Below are positions 32,401-40,696 of a DNA stretch of 64,000 bases, piece by piece. Position 1 is the first letter of the stretch. Each line of letters begins with the position of its first letter. Below the pieces are notes generated by a model, which was not told where the DNA came from, did no database searches, and worked only from the letters and a program-made list of their open reading frames with translations. Location of the stretch: positions 394,848-458,847 of the forward strand of contig NZ_QMIE01000001.1 in assembly GCF_007625075.1 (NCBI RefSeq), written 5' to 3'. The position numbers were made by a program, and so were the translations under genes. The DNA comes from Oceanidesulfovibrio indonesiensis (GTDB lineage: Bacteria > Desulfobacterota > Desulfovibrionia > Desulfovibrionales > Desulfovibrionaceae).

Positions 32401-32421
32401 GGGTTACGACACTCCTCGTTT

Positions 32422-32871
32422 TCAGGATACGCCGCCGAAGACGTATTTGCTGATGAGCTCTTCAATGTCGAGGGCGGACTCCGTATCCACTATCATCTCT
32501 CCGTCGGCCAGGGTGTCCGGAGCGCCGCCCGGTGTGAGTTTGATGTACTTGTCGCCGATCAGGCCGCTTGTCTTGACAGAAGCGATGGTGTCCTCGGAGA
32601 GCTCCACGCCCTTGCCGATGCGCATGGAAACCAGCGCAGCGTAGGTTTGCGGGTCGAGCTGAATGGCTGAAACCTTGCCCACGCGCACGCCTGCCACTTC
32701 CACTTCCGCGCCGGCCTTGAGCCCGGAAACCGAGCTGAACCGGGCTTGGACCACATAGTCGTCCCCGCCGATTACCTCCATCTTGCCGAGCTTGATGGTG
32801 AGGTATCCCACGCAGAGCAGGCCGACGAGCACAAACACTCCGACCCAGGATTCCTTGGTGTATTTCTTCAT
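32422..32871 (-). CDS. mlaD: MlaD single-MCE lipid-binding subunit
   Basis: A 149-aa protein: one N-terminal helix (WVGVFVLVGLLCVGYLTIKLG), then one MCE domain with VQARFSSVSGLKAGAEVEVAGVRVGKV, and a C-terminal tail (LDIEELISKYVFG) that fits the MlaD hexamer plug. ATG 32871 (MKKYTKES) matches the usual MlaD start; ATG 32883 would add four residues. It should form the hexameric ring on the MlaE-MlaF complex. Confidence 0.93.
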   Translation of the reverse strand: MKKYTKESWVGVFVLVGLLCVGYLTIKLGKMEVIGGDDYVVQARFSSVSGLKAGAEVEVAGVRVGKVSAIQLDPQTYAALVSMRIGKGVELSEDTIASVKTSGLIGDKYIKLTPGGAPDTLADGEMIVDTESALDIEELISKYVFGGVS

Positions 32872-32961
32872 GGCCGATTCCATACGAACATGACGGTCCA
32901 GTTCGCAATTCTTTTCATCATATATAGGGATTCACAACGCATGGCAACATCAGGGGAAACT

Positions 32962-33726
32962 TCAGGCCGGGACGTCTTCTGGTTCGGGGTCGCGGTTCAG
33001 GAAGCGGCGCAGGTACGGATCGTCCGAGGTCTCCATGCCCTGGAGGTCGCCTGCGTATGCCACACGGCCCTCGTTGAGCACGAGCACATGGTCGGCTATC
33101 TCGCGCAGGCTGGCCAGATCGTGGCTGACCACGACCATGGTCGAGCCCAGCCTCTCCTGCATGCGCTTGAGCAACCGGTCCATGGTCGCGGCGTTCACCG
33201 GGTCCAGGCCGGAAGTGGGTTCGTCGCATAAAAGAAGGGGCGGGTCGCTTACGATGGAGCGCGCCAGGCCGCCGCGTTTCTTCATGCCGCCGGAAAGTTC
33301 GCTGGGGTAGTAGCCGCCGAATTCCGCCAGACCCACAAGTCCGAGCTTGTGGTGGACGATCTCCATGATTTTCTTCTCCGAGAGCTTTGTATGCTCCTTG
33401 AGCGGCAGGGCCACGTTGTCTTCCAGCGTGAGCGAGCCGAGCAGGGCGCCGTCCTGGAACAAAGCTCCCATCTTTCGCCGCATGGCCCGAAACTCCGATC
33501 GAGGCAGGGAGTAGAGGTCGCGGCCGCCGATGAGGATGCGGCCCTTCATGGGTTTCATCAGTCCGAGAATGTGCTTGAGCAGGGTGGACTTGCCGCAGCC
33601 CGATCCGCCGAGGATAACCGATGTCTTGCCGGCCGGCAGAGCGTCGGAGACGCCTTCGAGCACCACGTGGTCGCCGTATCCGAGGGTCAGGTCGTCGAGA
33701 GTTATTTCCCAGGAAGATGTGTCCAC
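32962..33726 (-). CDS. mlaF: MlaF ABC ATPase
   Basis: A 254-aa ATPase starting with GTG. Walker A is GGSGCGKST, the Q-loop lies in FQDGALLGSLTL, the signature is LSGGMKKRGGLARS, Walker B is LLLCDEPTSGLDP and the switch is VSHD. The GALLGS and LSGGMKKR sequences mark the Mla subfamily. A short acidic C-terminal tail (DPEPEDVPA) is not the long handshake tail seen in Escherichia coli MlaF. It follows mlaE by 20 bp. Confidence 0.93.
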   Translation of the reverse strand: MDTSSWEITLDDLTLGYGDHVVLEGVSDALPAGKTSVILGGSGCGKSTLLKHILGLMKPMKGRILIGGRDLYSLPRSEFRAMRRKMGALFQDGALLGSLTLEDNVALPLKEHTKLSEKKIMEIVHHKLGLVGLAEFGGYYPSELSGGMKKRGGLARSIVSDPPLLLCDEPTSGLDPVNAATMDRLLKRMQERLGSTMVVVSHDLASLREIADHVLVLNEGRVAYAGDLQGMETSDDPYLRRFLNRDPEPEDVPA

Positions 33727-33746
33727 GGCGTGCGATCCTTAGAGGC

Positions 33747-34553
33747 TTACAACAAAAAAGAGGTCAGGATGTAGTCGGAAATGAGAATCAGGACGCAGGA
33801 CACCACAACACCGGCGGTGGTCGCGTTGCTCACGCCCTCGGGCCCGGAGCCGTCGCGGCGCATGTGGGTGAAATACCCCATGTAGCAGCAGATGGTGGAG
33901 ACGATGACCGCGAACATGATGGATTTGTAGAAGCCGCCCATGACGTCGTACAGTTCAACCGCGGCATAGATGCGATGGAAGTAGGCGCCTGCGTTGATGT
34001 CCAGAAGCACAACACCCGTGAGGTAGCCGCCGAATATGCCGATGACGTCGAACATGGCCGTGAGCAGGGGAAAGCTGATGAGGCTGGCGATGATGCGCGG
34101 GTTGACCAGGTAGCCCATGGCCGGGATGTCCATGACCTCAAGGGCGTCGATCTGGTCGGAAATGCGCATGACGCCGATCTCCGCCGTCATGGAGGAGCCG
34201 GCGCGGCCCGTGAGCATGATGGCGGTGAGCACCGGGCCGAGCTCGCGGATCAGCGAGAGCGCCACGGCGGCGCCCAGCAGCCCTTCGGACCCGAACTTGA
34301 CGAGCGTGTAATAGCCCTGGATGCCCAGAACCATGCCCGTGAACAGACCGATAAGCGCGATGACGAATACGGATTTGACGCCGATGAAGTATATCTGGCG
34401 GATGATCTTGCCGAACTGTCCGCGCGCGGTCCATCCGCTGACAAGACCGTGGGCGAAGAAGAGCACCGCGGCGCCCATTTCTCCCACCGCGCGTATGGCC
34501 GGCCGGCCGAGCGCTGCAAGGGAAGACGTTATCACGGATGGTGTGCTGGGCAT
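33747..34553 (-). CDS. mlaE: MlaE ABC permease
   Basis: A 268-aa membrane protein of the MlaE/YrbE family, with an N-terminal amphipathic helix, ~5 transmembrane helices and the core GMVLGIQGYYTLVKFGSEGLLG...LIRELGPVLTAIMLTGRAGSSMTAEIG. No STAS domain is fused or encoded nearby, so this system differs from the first locus, where STAS and MlaE are joined. It is the first gene of the mlaEFDCA string; the start lacks a strong Shine-Dalgarno sequence. Confidence 0.93.
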   Translation of the reverse strand: MPSTPSVITSSLAALGRPAIRAVGEMGAAVLFFAHGLVSGWTARGQFGKIIRQIYFIGVKSVFVIALIGLFTGMVLGIQGYYTLVKFGSEGLLGAAVALSLIRELGPVLTAIMLTGRAGSSMTAEIGVMRISDQIDALEVMDIPAMGYLVNPRIIASLISFPLLTAMFDVIGIFGGYLTGVVLLDINAGAYFHRIYAAVELYDVMGGFYKSIMFAVIVSTICCYMGYFTHMRRDGSGPEGVSNATTAGVVVSCVLILISDYILTSFLL

Positions 34554-34601
34554 GGAGATGAAGAGCTAAAGGACTCCGTCACGGTGCATGGGGCCCGGAA
34601 G

Positions 34602-34712
34602 AAAAAAGGCCCGGGACGGGAACGAGCCTTCCGATGCTCTGTTCCAGAGAAAGATGGCGCTTCGGAAGCCATCTGCTGGTGGAGCATTGAATGCTCATGC
34701 CTTTCCCGGGCC
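34602..34712 (-). ncRNA. Multi-hairpin RNA or leader ending in a U-tract (unidentified)
   Basis: On the minus strand a 9-bp GC stem (34704-34712 with 34608-34616, GGCCCGGGA/TCCCGGGCC) encloses three hairpins: GAGCA/TGCTC (34682-34696), GATGGC/GCCATC (34653-34673) and CTCTG/CAGAG (34637-34649). The closing strand is followed at once by six U (34607-34602). This looks like a terminated structured RNA: the terminator of the arginine decarboxylase gene, an attenuating leader of mlaE (start ~50 bp further), or a small RNA. It matches no riboswitch or SRP/6S consensus I recognise. Confidence 0.5.
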
Positions 34713-34746
34713 GCGAAGTCAAGGCGGACCCGCCGGCGTGACGGCG

Positions 34747-35298
34747 CTACGGCAGAAACACCACGGCGGAGATCGTCGTGGTCCACATGTTGCCGACGCC
34801 CTTGGTCACGCAGGGCAGGGAGCGGGAGTCGATGATCTTGCCGCTCATGAGATATATCTCGCGACGTTCGTCGTAGGCGGTTTCGGGATCGAATTCGATA
34901 CCCTGGGTGGTGGCGAGCATGGTGGAAGCGAGGTCCTCGGCAAAGTCGCCGATCTCGGATTCTTCCTGGCCGAAGGCCGTGTGCTCGGAAATATATCCAT
35001 AATGCTCGTGGTTGGCCGGGAACGCCATGCCCACGCAGGAGCCCACGAGGCGGCCCTTTTCGTTGGTGGCGTTGCGGGCCATCACGCAAAAGGTGATCTG
35101 GCCGGCCTTGAGCTGCTGCACCCCTTCCTGGATATCCACCAGCTTGCAGTTGGGCGGGTATATGGACGAGACATACACCAGGTTCTGCTTTTCAATGCCG
35201 GCTTCGCGCAGGGCGAGCTCGAAGGACTGCAGTTTGTTCTTATGGACGCCGATGCCCTTGGTGAAGAAGGCGCGGGTCGGTACAAAGGATGGATGCAT
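34747..35298 (-). CDS. Pyruvoyl-dependent arginine decarboxylase
   Basis: A 183-aa PvlArgDC. The self-cleavage site is YVSSIYPPN: cleavage between S44 and S45 would turn S45 into the pyruvoyl cofactor. Later family blocks are ARNATNEKGRLVGSCVGMAFP and EHYGYISEHTAFGQ. The enzyme makes agmatine from arginine for polyamine synthesis or acid response. Length is normal and no residue looks lost. A GGGAGGAG ribosome site precedes the start. No agmatinase or spermidine synthase gene is adjacent. Confidence 0.93.
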   Translation of the reverse strand: MHPSFVPTRAFFTKGIGVHKNKLQSFELALREAGIEKQNLVYVSSIYPPNCKLVDIQEGVQQLKAGQITFCVMARNATNEKGRLVGSCVGMAFPANHEHYGYISEHTAFGQEESEIGDFAEDLASTMLATTQGIEFDPETAYDERREIYLMSGKIIDSRSLPCVTKGVGNMWTTTISAVVFLP

Positions 35299-35458
35299 TG
35301 TGTTTCGCTCCTCCCATGGCTTTATGGTTTCTTCAAGGAGCGGGAAAGTAGCAGGGAACGAACCGCTCGTAAACGAGAAAAGCGCAGTGCGCTCAGAATT
35401 TTTTTAACACGAAAACGCGCAGTTCGGAACCCGTGGCGGAGCTTCTTTAAGAATCTGC

Positions 35459-36310
35459 TTATATTGGCTTTTTTTGACGGAGAATGATTCGGTCCACGCC
35501 GATTTCCGCAAGCCGCGTCCTGAGCTGGCGGGTGTCTTCCGGCCGGCCCTGGAAGTGAACCATGACCCGGTGCCAGGTCTTGCTCTCGCCCGCGCTTTCC
35601 TGGAGGCTGGATTTCAATCCGAGGCCGCTCAGCTGACCGCGAAACTTTTCCGCGGACTTGGGATCGGCAAAGGCAGCCACCTGGTAAATGTAATCGTATA
35701 CCTGCTGGTCGCCGTCGTCGGCGTCGTCGGCAGCTGTCCCGGGCTGGGGCGTCGCGGCCTTGGCCGGTTCACTCGTGGGGGCGGGCTCGGGCGGATCGAG
35801 CAGGTCGGATTTCGTGGCCGATGCGGCGGCGGTCTGTTTCTGGGCTGTCTGGGGCGGCGCCTTGGCTTCCGCGGCCTGCTGCGATGCAGCCGGCTTTTCC
35901 TGCGGCGCCTTTTTCTGAGCGGTCTGTTGCTGGCCTGCCTGCTGGGAAGCAGCCTTTTCAGGCGTCTTCACGGGAGTGCGGGATGCGGGCTCCGTCTTGC
36001 CGTTCTCCGTGGCTGTCGGCGCATCCTCCTTGAGCGAATCGTAGAACTGGAGCTCCTCGGCCTTGAGCACGTCGTTGTTCGAACCGGCGGCGGCCTGGTC
36101 CTTTTTGTCGGACGGCATGATGCGCGCAAGCTCCGGCACATTCTGCTCGGGCCTGTAGCCACGGCCCACGAGCACACCGAAAATGAAGACCCAGGTGACG
36201 CCGATGAGCAGCACCGCGACGGTCGCCACCCAGCCGATCATGCTCAGTTCGAGCTTGTACCGCTTACCGGAGTCTTCTGCCTTCTGCTTTTTGCCGAGTT
36301 CGAAACGCAT
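35459..36310 (-). CDS. SPOR-domain membrane protein
   Basis: A 283-aa bitopic protein: a cytoplasmic basic tail (1-24), one membrane helix (GWVATVAVLLIGVTWVFIFG, ~26-46), a long low-complexity linker rich in Ala, Gln, Lys and Pro (~95-195), and a C-terminal SPOR domain (~205-280; YIYQVAAFADPKSAEKFRGQL and WHRVMVHFQGRPEDTRQLRTRL). SPOR domains bind denuded septal glycan strands, as in FtsN or DedD, so a division or envelope role is likely. It lies 25 bp downstream of argS on the same strand. Confidence 0.87.
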   Translation of the reverse strand: MRFELGKKQKAEDSGKRYKLELSMIGWVATVAVLLIGVTWVFIFGVLVGRGYRPEQNVPELARIMPSDKKDQAAAGSNNDVLKAEELQFYDSLKEDAPTATENGKTEPASRTPVKTPEKAASQQAGQQQTAQKKAPQEKPAASQQAAEAKAPPQTAQKQTAAASATKSDLLDPPEPAPTSEPAKAATPQPGTAADDADDGDQQVYDYIYQVAAFADPKSAEKFRGQLSGLGLKSSLQESAGESKTWHRVMVHFQGRPEDTRQLRTRLAEIGVDRIILRQKKPI

Positions 36311-36335
36311 ACCAGCCTCCTTGCTTCACCCGCGA

Positions 36336-38015
36336 CTACATCCGCTCCGGCGCATTGACGCCGAGGAGTCCGAGCCCTGTGCGAATCACCTGAGCCACCA
36401 CGGACAGCAGCAGCATCCTTGCCACGACGGTCTGCTCGTCGCCGGCGGCAAGCACAGGGTGCGCCGTATAATATCTGTGCAGCGATCCGGCCAGTTCCAG
36501 AAGATAGCCGCTTACGTGGTGCGGACTCAGGTTCCTGGCGGCCGCGGCCACCGCATCCGGGAACTGGTCCAGCTGGCGGAGCAGGGCGAGGTCTTCGGGG
36601 GTGTTCAGCGCGGCGAGAGTTTCCGGCGTCGCATCGGCAAGGCCGGGAACGGCGCGTCCTTCTTCCACGGCCTTGCGCATGAGCGAATGGATGCGCGCGT
36701 GTGCGTACTGGACGTAGAAGACCGGGTTGTCCATGGTTTTGGACTTGACCAGCTCAAGATCGAAATCGAGTTTGGAATCGCTCTTGCGCGAGAGGAAGAT
36801 GAACCGCGCCGCGTCCGCGCCTACTTCCTGCACCACGTCGGCCAGGGTCTCGAACTCCCCGGCCCGGGTGGACATGGCGACCTGCTCGCCTCCGCGCAGC
36901 AGGTTCACGAGCTGCACGAGCACAATTTCGAGGTCGTCGCGGCTGCGGCCCAGTGCTTCCACCGCCGCTTTCATGCGCGGCACGTAGCCGTGGTGGTCCG
37001 CGCCCCAGATGTCCACGACGAGGTCGAAGCCGCGGGAGTATTTGTCCGCATGGTAGGCGATGTCCGAGGCGAAATATGTCAGGCTGCCGTCGGACTTGCG
37101 CAGCACCCGGTCCTTGTCGTCGCCGAACAGGGTGGATTTGAACCAGAAGGCGCCGCCTTCCTCGTAGGCCCGGCCTTCGGCCTGGAGGGCTGCAAGGGTT
37201 TTCTCCACGGCGCCTGCCTCCACGAGGCTCTTCTCGGAGAACCACACCTGGTGCTCCACGCCGAAGTCCTGCAGATCCTTTTTGATGCCTTCGAGGATTT
37301 CATCCATGGCCACCTGGCGGCAGATATCCACGGCGCACTGCCTGGCGTCAGGATCGTCGCCCACGGCAACGTCGCCCAGCTCGGGGTGGCGCATCAGCAC
37401 GTTAGCCGCGATGTCCTTGATGTAGTCGCCTCTGTAGCAGTCCTCGGGCAGGTCCACGTCCACCTTGAGGGACTGCTGCAAGCGCACCCACACCGACATG
37501 CCGAGCAGGTTCATCTGCCGGCCGGCGTCGTTCACGTAGTATTCGGTCTCCACGTCATGGCCGGTGAAGCGCAGGATGCGGGCCAGGCTGTCGCCCAGAG
37601 CTGCGCCGCGGCCGTGGCCTATGTGCAGGGGGCCGGTGGGATTGGCGGAGACGTACTCCACCTGGACCTTCTTGCCGCTGCCCACGTTTACGTGGCCGTA
37701 CTGCTCGCCTGCCTGGATAATCTCCGGAACGGCCTGCTGCCAGAAGGAGGGCGAGAAGGTGGCGTTGACGAAGCCGGGGCCGGCGATTTCCACGCGCTCG
37801 ACCTCCGGATGGGAGACGAGATCGTCGGCCATCTTCTGCGCCAGGTCGCGCGGCTTGGTCTTGGCCTGTCCGGCGAGGACCATGGCGAGGTTGGAGGCCA
37901 TGTCGCCGAACTGCTTGTCCTTGGGCGGTTCGAGGCTGGCCTTTTCCGGCCATTCCAGGCCTGCCTGGCGGACATGGTCCGCAAGGAGCCGGGTGAACAG
38001 AGTGAGTGCGCGCAT
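36336..38015 (-). CDS. argS: Arginyl-tRNA synthetase
   Basis: A 559-aa class I synthetase. The HIGH motif is HIGHGRG (131-137) after the SANPTGPL lead-in; the N-terminal ~90 residues form the ArgRS-specific Add-1 domain ([17 protein letters not shown]), and the C-terminal helical bundle ends with the usual [15 protein letters not shown]. The KMSK position reads [10 protein letters not shown], a common degenerate form in ArgRS. ATG 38015 gives the expected family length; upstream residues do not match the family. Confidence 0.96.
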   Translation of the reverse strand: MRALTLFTRLLADHVRQAGLEWPEKASLEPPKDKQFGDMASNLAMVLAGQAKTKPRDLAQKMADDLVSHPEVERVEIAGPGFVNATFSPSFWQQAVPEIIQAGEQYGHVNVGSGKKVQVEYVSANPTGPLHIGHGRGAALGDSLARILRFTGHDVETEYYVNDAGRQMNLLGMSVWVRLQQSLKVDVDLPEDCYRGDYIKDIAANVLMRHPELGDVAVGDDPDARQCAVDICRQVAMDEILEGIKKDLQDFGVEHQVWFSEKSLVEAGAVEKTLAALQAEGRAYEEGGAFWFKSTLFGDDKDRVLRKSDGSLTYFASDIAYHADKYSRGFDLVVDIWGADHHGYVPRMKAAVEALGRSRDDLEIVLVQLVNLLRGGEQVAMSTRAGEFETLADVVQEVGADAARFIFLSRKSDSKLDFDLELVKSKTMDNPVFYVQYAHARIHSLMRKAVEEGRAVPGLADATPETLAALNTPEDLALLRQLDQFPDAVAAAARNLSPHHVSGYLLELAGSLHRYYTAHPVLAAGDEQTVVARMLLLSVVAQVIRTGLGLLGVNAPERM

Positions 38016-38028
38016 ATGAATTGTTCTC

Positions 38029-38049
38029 GAAAAGAGAGTAAATCTCTCT
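38029..38049 (-). terminator. Small hairpin in the argS leader
   Basis: On the minus strand AGAGAG (38044-38049), loop ATTTA and CTCTCT (38033-38038) are followed by TTTCG, 18 bp before the argS start. It may be a weak terminator after fabD or a leader structure. The 209-bp fabD-argS gap holds no gene. Confidence 0.35.
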
Positions 38050-38224
38050 AAAAAAATTCTAGATTCTCCGATGCCCTCTATCACGCCTCGATTCGGCATG
38101 CAATACGTCGCGCTGGAAAAGGCAATGTTCCGGGCGGCATGCATCGCATTGCGGCCGATGGACCGCGAGGCCTGCAGGCAGGGTCATGGAGCGGCCGTCG
38201 CCAGTGCGAACGCGGCGGAGCGGA

Positions 38225-39181
38225 TCAGGCGGAGAATACGTCCCGCACTGATTCCGGTTCCATTACGCTCGCTGTCTCATATTCTTTGTCCTTGCCCAGG
38301 CACGCCGCGGTGAGCTTGGCGAGGACGTTCTTTGGTCCGAGTTCGACGAACTGCCGGGCGCCGGCCTGCCAGAGGCCGTCCACGATCTCGATGAAGCGCA
38401 CAGGCGAGGTCATCTGCCGGGCCATGATGTCCATGACTGCCAAGGGATCGGACTCGGGGCCAGCCGTCACGTTGAAGTACACGGGCCGTTTCGGGGCGCT
38501 CCAGGAGAGCTTTTTCATGAAGCCTCCGAGTTCGGCCGCGGCCTCCTGCATGAGCGGGCTGTGGAACGCGCCGGAGACAGGCAGCCTTATAAGCCGGCCC
38601 TTGCGTTCCTTCACGGGCTGCGCCATGGCGTCCACGGCTTCGGCCTCGCCGCTCACCACGTACTGCGTGGGAGAGTTGCGGTTGGCCAGCACCAGCAGCT
38701 TGCCGGTGGATTCGCCCACCTCCTGCACCAGTTCTTCCACGGCGCCTTCGTCCAGCTTGAGCACTGCGGCCATGGCGCCTCTGCCTTCGGGGTCGGCCTC
38801 GGCCATCAAACGGCCGCGCAGGGAAACGGTCTCGATGACGTCTTCCAGAGAGAGGACCCGCGCCGCTGCCAGAGCGCTGAACTCGCCCAGGCTGTGCCCT
38901 GTCATGAGCGCGGTGGCGGCGTGTTGGTCCAGCACCGGCTCGAACGCCATGTACACGCTGATGTTGACAACGGTGAGAGCCGGCTGCAAGTAGCGTGTCT
39001 CGGCCATTGCGTCGGCGTCGCCGTCCCAGTAGATTTCGCGCAGGGCGGCGCCGGAGGCGGACTCCGCTTTTTTCCAGAGGGCCATGACGTCGCTGGAAGC
39101 CTCTGCAAGGCTGCGGCCCATGCCCGGTTCCTGAGAGCCCTGGCCGGGGAACAGCAGGGCGGTGGTGGTCGTGGGGTCCAT
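38225..39181 (-). CDS. fabD: Malonyl-CoA:ACP transacylase
   Basis: A 318-aa cytoplasmic enzyme. It opens with the FabD signature LLFPGQGSQEPGMG (9-22); the catalytic serine is S97 in GHSLGE, the catalytic histidine is in SGAFHSPLM, and the active-site Arg lies in VSLRGRLM. The C-terminal GPKNVLAKL is typical. It loads malonyl groups on ACP for fatty-acid synthesis. It is divergent from rsmG, and no other fab gene is in the window. Confidence 0.95.
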   Translation of the reverse strand: MDPTTTTALLFPGQGSQEPGMGRSLAEASSDVMALWKKAESASGAALREIYWDGDADAMAETRYLQPALTVVNISVYMAFEPVLDQHAATALMTGHSLGEFSALAAARVLSLEDVIETVSLRGRLMAEADPEGRGAMAAVLKLDEGAVEELVQEVGESTGKLLVLANRNSPTQYVVSGEAEAVDAMAQPVKERKGRLIRLPVSGAFHSPLMQEAAAELGGFMKKLSWSAPKRPVYFNVTAGPESDPLAVMDIMARQMTSPVRFIEIVDGLWQAGARQFVELGPKNVLAKLTAACLGKDKEYETASVMEPESVRDVFSA

Positions 39182-39323
39182 ACAGACACTCCTTTCTTAA
39201 GGAATGGATTGCGCCGGCCGGAGGGATATTCTCGCGCACGGCGGGGAATGGGTACTAAAACATGCGGCCGTGTATGGCAACCGCCTTGCGAAACGGCGGC
39301 GCCACGGCTTTTCGGAGATATGC

Positions 39324-40055
39324 ATGGCGAAGCAGATTGTCACGGCAGGGCAGGTCATCGACTGGCTGACGCCCGCGGCGCAGGCCGCCGGGCTGGCGCA
39401 GGAAGAGCTTGAAACCGCCGCGCCGCTTCTGTCGCGCTACGGCGAGCTGCTGCTGGGCTGGGGCGCGTCCATGAACCTGGTGGGCGTCAAGCAGCCGCGG
39501 CGGCTCATGGAAGAGCTCGTGGCGGACAGCCTGCATCTGGCGGGATTCCTGCGGGAGCATCATCCCGGGGCGGCGCTCACCTACGACCTCGGCGCCGGCG
39601 CCGGCCTGCCCGGCATCCCCCTGCGCTTTTTTTATGGCAGCGGCGAGCACGTGATGGCCGAGGTGCGCGAGAAGCGCGTCATCTTTCTGCGCTACGCCAT
39701 AGCCGAGCTGGGGCTGCAGAACGTGCGCGTGGTGCACGGGCCTGCCGAAGAACTCATCGCCGGGAAGCAGGCGGACATCGTAACTGCGCGGGCGTTTCTG
39801 CCCTGGCCGGAGCTGTTGCGCCTGGTGGCCGGCGACGATCCGGAAAAATGCGCGGCTCTGGTGTCGGGGGGCAGGGTGGTCGTGCTGGCCTCGGAACCGC
39901 CGCCGGCGGCGGATGATCCGCGCGTCCCCGCTATCCTGCAGGCCGATGCCTGGCGTCGCTACGAGACGGCTGCCGGCGAGCGCTATTTCTGGTCCTTTTC
40001 CTCGTCTTCCTCGTCCGAGTCGTCGCTTTTCATACCAGCGAGCACGCCCAGGTAG
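39324..40055 (+). CDS. rsmG: 16S rRNA (guanine527-N7)-methyltransferase
   Basis: A 243-aa RsmG/GidB. The SAM site is YDLGAGAGLPGIPL, followed by EVREKRVIFL and VTARAF, all family hallmarks. ATG 39324 is preceded by GGAG. The C-terminal ~25 residues (FSSSSSSESSLFIPASTPR) look unlike the family and are the antisense reading of the acidic tail of the convergent 83-aa gene; the two reading frames overlap by 73 bp (39983-40055). Confidence 0.92.
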   Translation: MAKQIVTAGQVIDWLTPAAQAAGLAQEELETAAPLLSRYGELLLGWGASMNLVGVKQPRRLMEELVADSLHLAGFLREHHPGAALTYDLGAGAGLPGIPLRFFYGSGEHVMAEVREKRVIFLRYAIAELGLQNVRVVHGPAEELIAGKQADIVTARAFLPWPELLRLVAGDDPEKCAALVSGGRVVVLASEPPPAADDPRVPAILQADAWRRYETAAGERYFWSFSSSSSSESSLFIPASTPR

Positions 40056-40234
40056 CTGTTCTTGAAAATGAGCTTGGTGGCGAGTTCGTCCGCCTTCTCG
40101 GCGATGTCCATGACCTTTTCGAGCAGGTCGAGGATCTCGTAGCGACGGTCTTCCTCGGCGTTCTCGAAGTCGAAGGCGAGATCGCCCGAGTCGATGTATT
40201 CTTCCAGCTTGCTCAGACATTCCTTGTGAGTCAT
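39983..40234 (-). CDS. Small acidic hypothetical protein
   Basis: An 83-aa protein I do not recognise. It begins MTHKECLSKLEEYIDSG, is helical throughout (two amphipathic helices, ~3-15 and ~30-55), has no signal peptide or membrane segment, and ends in a strongly acidic tail (DDSDEEDEEKDQK). AAGGAA six bases before the ATG is a good ribosome site, and codon use matches its neighbours, so it is probably real. Its last 24 codons overlap the 3-prime end of rsmG in antisense. Confidence 0.72.
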   Translation of the reverse strand: MTHKECLSKLEEYIDSGDLAFDFENAEEDRRYEILDLLEKVMDIAEKADELATKLIFKNSYLGVLAGMKSDDSDEEDEEKDQK

Positions 40235-40696
40235 GATCGTTCCTTTCGTATTCGGTGCTCCGGCTTAAGGAGCCTGGGTGCGTGGACCGCGGAAGCGGCC
40301 CTCTAACGAGAATCCGCACGGATTCCTGGCGCATGGAACGCGGCGACACCTCTGCGTCCGCAGCCGGCTGCCACAGGCAGCAATCCCGAAGCCGTATCCT
40401 TTCTACACGGCGGCGTCCGGTGCATGAGCGAATCGGCGTACATGGTGTGGCGCGATGCGAGATACTAACGCAGAGGCAGGCAGCGGGCAATTATTCACCC
40501 GAGACCACCCTGCAGGATGTAAGAAGCGGCATCAAAACTGTAAACATCGCTGCACAGGCGCAATATGCCTGGACATGATGCGCCGCCGCAAGCATTAAAA
40601 TCCGGCAAGTCGATCGCATCGCCTTGTCATTTTGGAACAAGTTCCCTATTTCTGCGGTACTCCCACACGAAACGACAATATACGCGGACACCTCAC
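40235..40696. other. Long intergenic region before the oligosaccharyltransferase gene
   Basis: This 462-bp region lies between two divergent genes. A 71-codon minus-strand frame at 40491-40706 has no coding character. Only short inverted repeats are visible, such as AGGC/GCCT around 40558-40571. It probably holds the promoters of both neighbours, but I see no convincing hexamer pair. Confidence 0.5.

Noticed and set aside
34602..34712. Possible SRP (4.5S) RNA
   Set aside because: It lacks the conserved asymmetric loop and apical tetraloop sequence of SRP RNA; the three-branch structure does not fit.
34717..34722. TTGACT before the structured RNA as its promoter
   Set aside because: The matching -10 would be CATGAG (3 of 6), and a start there would leave out the 5-prime arm of the closing stem.
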